Positions 6,381-6,531 of a stretch of DNA of 6,531 nt are shown here, piece after piece. The position numbers were made by a program, and so were the translations under genes. The notes beneath the pieces were generated by a model. It was given only the letters and a program-made list of their open reading frames with translations. It ran no database searches and had not been told where the DNA came from. The DNA comes from Burkholderiales bacterium (GTDB lineage: Bacteria; Pseudomonadota; Gammaproteobacteria; Burkholderiales; Burkholderiaceae_F): contig JAHEDN010000149.1 of the NCBI GenBank assembly GCA_024641225.1, forward strand, positions 1-6,531. The letters run 5' to 3'. How positions within the stretch are numbered: position 1 is the first letter of the stretch; every line of letters begins with the position of its first letter.

Positions 6381-6386
6381 CCCACA

Positions 6387-6393
6387 AGAGGAG
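6387..6393 (+). promoter_or_regulatory. Ribosome-binding site of the TAXI gene
   Basis: AGAGGAG stands six bases before ATG 6400. This is close to ideal and supports that start over the Met at codon 5. Confidence 0.85.
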
Positions 6394-6399
6394 ATCAAG

Positions 6400-6531
6400 A
6401 TGCGACTGAAAATGTCCCTTTGCACCGCGGCGCTCGCCGCTACTTTCGTCGCGGCCGCGCCGCTGCCGGCCGCGGCGCAGCAGAAGTTCGTCACCATTGG
6501 CACCGGTGGCGTCACCGGCGTCTACTACGCC
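6400..6531 (+). CDS. TAXI-family TRAP transporter solute-binding protein, N-terminal fragment
   Basis: Only the first 44 codons are in the window; full-length relatives have roughly 320 residues. The product opens with a classical Sec signal peptide: basic residues R2 and K4, a hydrophobic Ala-rich core, and a likely signal peptidase I cut after A24-A25-A26, before Gln27. The mature N-terminus reads KFVTIGTGGVTGVYYA, the characteristic opening of TAXI proteins, where a GTGG turn precedes the substrate pocket. These periplasmic proteins bind a small ligand, such as a carboxylate or amino acid, and hand it to a sodium-driven TRAP permease, usually a fused membrane subunit encoded nearby. None is visible here, so it should lie to the right. 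The aminotransferase 133 bp upstream hints at an amino acid or keto-acid ligand. Confidence 0.9.
   Translation, partial: MRLKMSLCTAALAATFVAAAPLPAAAQQKFVTIGTGGVTGVYYA

Overview
The window is high-GC DNA with strong G/C preference at third codon positions. A chromosomal fragment of a proteobacterium fits best, probably beta- or gamma-. The grounds are a membrane GGDEF-EAL protein, a lipoprotein-type phosphoesterase, a class III aminotransferase beside a TAXI-type TRAP binding protein, and a cTACAATg-type -10 box. No marker gene is present, so the taxon is inference. I see no transposase, phage gene, CRISPR array, tRNA or rRNA.

Layout from left to right. Positions 1-17 may hold the first codons of a leftward gene that leaves the window. 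A hairpin at 247-265 lies just past the stop of a large leftward gene (271-3345). That gene encodes a cyclic-di-GMP enzyme of about 1024 residues: disordered cytoplasmic N-terminus, two membrane helices around a periplasmic sensor, HAMP, GAF-like, GGDEF and EAL. Every catalytic motif I can check is intact, including the inhibitory RxxD site. A gap of about 440 bp follows (3346-3789). It contains one doubtful small rightward ORF, two inverted repeats and an AT-richer patch. Next is a leftward gene (3790-4812) for a probable lipoprotein of the calcineurin-like metallophosphoesterase superfamily.

From a 113-bp divergent spacer with a good -10 box and a strong Shine-Dalgarno site, a PLP-dependent class III aminotransferase (4926-6266) is read rightward. 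After a 133-bp spacer rich in dyads and spaced repeats, the TAXI-family solute-binding protein begins (6400) and is cut by the window end after 44 codons.

The right-hand pair suggests an uptake and catabolism locus. A periplasmic binding protein would deliver a small organic acid or amino acid to TRAP membrane subunits, presumably encoded beyond the window, and the aminotransferase would exchange amino groups on that substrate or a product of it. The two leftward genes are separate transcription units with no evident functional link. I do not find a clearly new system. The most interesting non-coding signals are in the spacer before the TAXI gene: an interrupted dyad, three TTCAA words at an exact 13-nt period and a perfect CCGTT/AACGG palindrome.
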